Below, in pieces: positions 43,087 through 44,018 of a stretch of DNA of 44,018 nt (position 1 is the first letter of the stretch; each line of letters begins with the position of its first letter). The notes beneath the pieces are model-generated. The model saw only the letters and a program-made list of their open reading frames with translations. It was not told the DNA's origin and ran no database searches. The DNA comes from an uncultured Bacteroidales bacterium (GTDB lineage: Bacteria; Bacteroidota; Bacteroidia; Bacteroidales; Muribaculaceae), in assembly GCA_902781045.1 (NCBI GenBank), contig CACZHT010000023.1, forward strand, positions 1 through 44,018, read 5' to 3'. The position numbers and the translations under genes are program-made.

Positions 43087-43596
43087 ATGATGCAAACAGG
43101 CGTAAAACTCTACTCGCTGGGCTACAGCGAGATGCGCACCTATCTGTGGGCTGCGCTGTTTGTTTTGGGCAATGTGGTGCTGCCGCAACTATGCCATCTG
43201 ATTCCGCAGGGCGGGCTGATGCTGCTGCCCATCTATTTCTTCACCCTTGTGGCGGCCTACAAATATGGCTGGAAGGTGGGACTTCTCACGGCCGTGGTGT
43301 CGCCACTGGTCAACCATGTGCTTTTCGGCATGCCCCCTGCCGCCATGCTGCCCGCCATCCTGGTTAAGTCGACGCTGCTGGCGGTCATCGCTGCCTTTGT
43401 GGCTCGCCGCACAGGTCGTGTGAGCGTGCTGTTGCTGCTGGGTGTAGTGCTGGGCTACCAGTTGCTGGGTTGTGGCATCGAGGCCGTGATGCATGGGTCG
43501 CTCTATGCTGGGTTGCAGGACTTCCGCCTGGGTCTGCCGGGCATGGTGCTGCAGGTTTTCGGCGGCTACTTTGTCATCAAGTCACTGGCCTCCTGA
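43087..43596 (+). CDS. ECF transporter S component family membrane protein
   Basis: 169 residues, highly hydrophobic with five to six predicted membrane helices. The opening YSLGYSEMRTYLWAALFVLGNVVLPQL and the helix-rich body fit the substrate-binding S components of energy-coupling-factor importers. Neither the energising ATPases nor the T component is in the window; solitary S proteins share a module encoded elsewhere. The substrate (a vitamin or metal) cannot be told. Preceded by a short AATTCTT repeat tract (43060-43083). Confidence 0.82.
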   Translation: MMQTGVKLYSLGYSEMRTYLWAALFVLGNVVLPQLCHLIPQGGLMLLPIYFFTLVAAYKYGWKVGLLTAVVSPLVNHVLFGMPPAAMLPAILVKSTLLAVIAAFVARRTGRVSVLLLLGVVLGYQLLGCGIEAVMHGSLYAGLQDFRLGLPGMVLQVFGGYFVIKSLAS

Positions 43597-43610
43597 CAGG
43601 CATCCCTGGC

Positions 43611-43716
43611 CGCTCAACAAATTATTTGTGCGATTCTTGACCGCTCAACAATTTATGCAATTTATTTTGTGGATGACTCTTGGCCGCTCAACAATTTATG
43701 CAATTTAGTGCAATGT
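43611..43716 (-). repeat. Inverted copies of the terminal repeat unit
   Basis: Three units beginning GGCCGCTCAACAA / GACCGCTCAACAATTTATG occur at about 43612, 43644 and 43682. Their reverse complement (AAATTGCATAAATTGTTGAGCGG) is similar to the units of the array that follows in direct orientation. Confidence 0.7.
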
Positions 43717-44018
43717 GGCAGCAATTGCACATGATTGCAGGAATTGTTGAGAGACTGAAAAGCCAGCGAGGCAGCAATTGCACTGAATTGCAAAAATTGT
43801 TGAGAGGCTAAAAGCAGCGAGGCAGTAATTGCACTGAATTGCAGGAATTGTAGAGAGGCTAAAAAAGCCAGCGAGGCGGCAATTGCACTGAATTGCAAAA
43901 ATTGTTGAGAGGCTAAAAAAGCCAGCGAGGCAGTAATTGCACTGAATTGCAAAAATTGTTGAGAGGCTAAAAGTAAGCGAGGCAGTAATTGCACTGAATT
44001 GCAAAAATTGTTGAGAGG
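43717..44018 (+). repeat. 51-54 bp tandem repeat array, at least six units
   Basis: Units start with GGCAGCAATTGCA or GGCAGTAATTGCA at 43717, 43770, 43821, 43875, 43929 and 43981, spacing 51-54 bp. The last is cut by the window end. Each unit contains AATTGCACTGAATTGCA and AATTGTTGAGAGGCTAAAA. There are no unique spacers, so it is not a CRISPR array. No protein-coding frame is kept because unit lengths vary by non-multiples of three. Confidence 0.85.

Noticed and set aside
43717..44018. CRISPR array
   Set aside because: The units are nearly identical along their whole 51-54 bp length with no unique spacers, and no cas genes are nearby.

Overview
The window (44,018 bp, moderately GC-rich) comes from a Bacteroidota chromosome, almost certainly order Bacteroidales. 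The support is a SusC/SusD pair, a TetR-led tripartite efflux operon that includes a PG0541-family gene, the ileS-dksA-lspA gene order, a VorB-type oxidoreductase operon, and several promoters with the Bacteroidota pattern TTTG-N19/20-TAnnTTTG (for example at 3649-3679, 21884-21915, 34225-34255 and 41312-41343). Family level (Muribaculaceae or Prevotellaceae-like) is a guess from overall character.

Layout. 1-1265: tail of an XRE-type regulator, then an IS982-family insertion sequence with 19-bp perfect terminal inverted repeats. 1280-4735: a DUF2339 multi-membrane protein whose start codon lies 15 bp beyond the IS end, and an Rpn/PD-(D/E)XK transposase-like nuclease with a glycine-repeat tail. 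4784-10433: housekeeping operon ileS, TraR/DksA-like protein, lspA, DUF4296 lipoprotein. 10577-10654: tRNA-Arg(UCU).

10672-18242: a decayed mobile-element segment directly beside the tRNA gene. Two fragments of phage/ICE-type giant 'polyvalent' proteins lie head to head, and neither has a credible start. Between them they carry methyltransferase-like, ADP-ribosyltransferase-like, HExxH zincin-like and nuclease-like modules. They share two near-identical blocks (about 183 and 165 bp) that form inverted repeats around the junction.

18251-21915, minus strand: a reverse transcriptase with its own promoter, followed by a 242-bp strongly structured non-coding stretch ending in an intrinsic terminator, then two unrecognised proteins (153 and 262 aa) and a secreted endonuclease/exonuclease/phosphatase-family protein. 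The RT, structured RNA and unknown proteins are my best candidate for an undescribed system.

22442-27604: a SusC/SusD glycan-uptake pair with a long, unusual leader (G8 tract, inverted repeat). 27722-30535, minus: a four-subunit ferredoxin-dependent 2-oxoacid oxidoreductase operon. 30663-34170, minus: a secreted FN3/dockerin-like protein, a small PH-domain protein and a DUF2461 protein. 34216-41216: TetR regulator with an operator-like palindrome in its own promoter, then TolC, HlyD/AcrA, AcrB and PG0541-family genes. 41227-43596: an AAA/DUF4143 ATPase behind three phased operator-like repeats, a DUF1893 protein and an ECF-transporter S component. 43611-44018: a tandem repeat array preceded by inverted copies of itself, running off the window.

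A recurrent feature is short-period (about 7-9 bp, also 14-18 bp) repeat tracts in many intergenic gaps. The repeated word differs at each gap.
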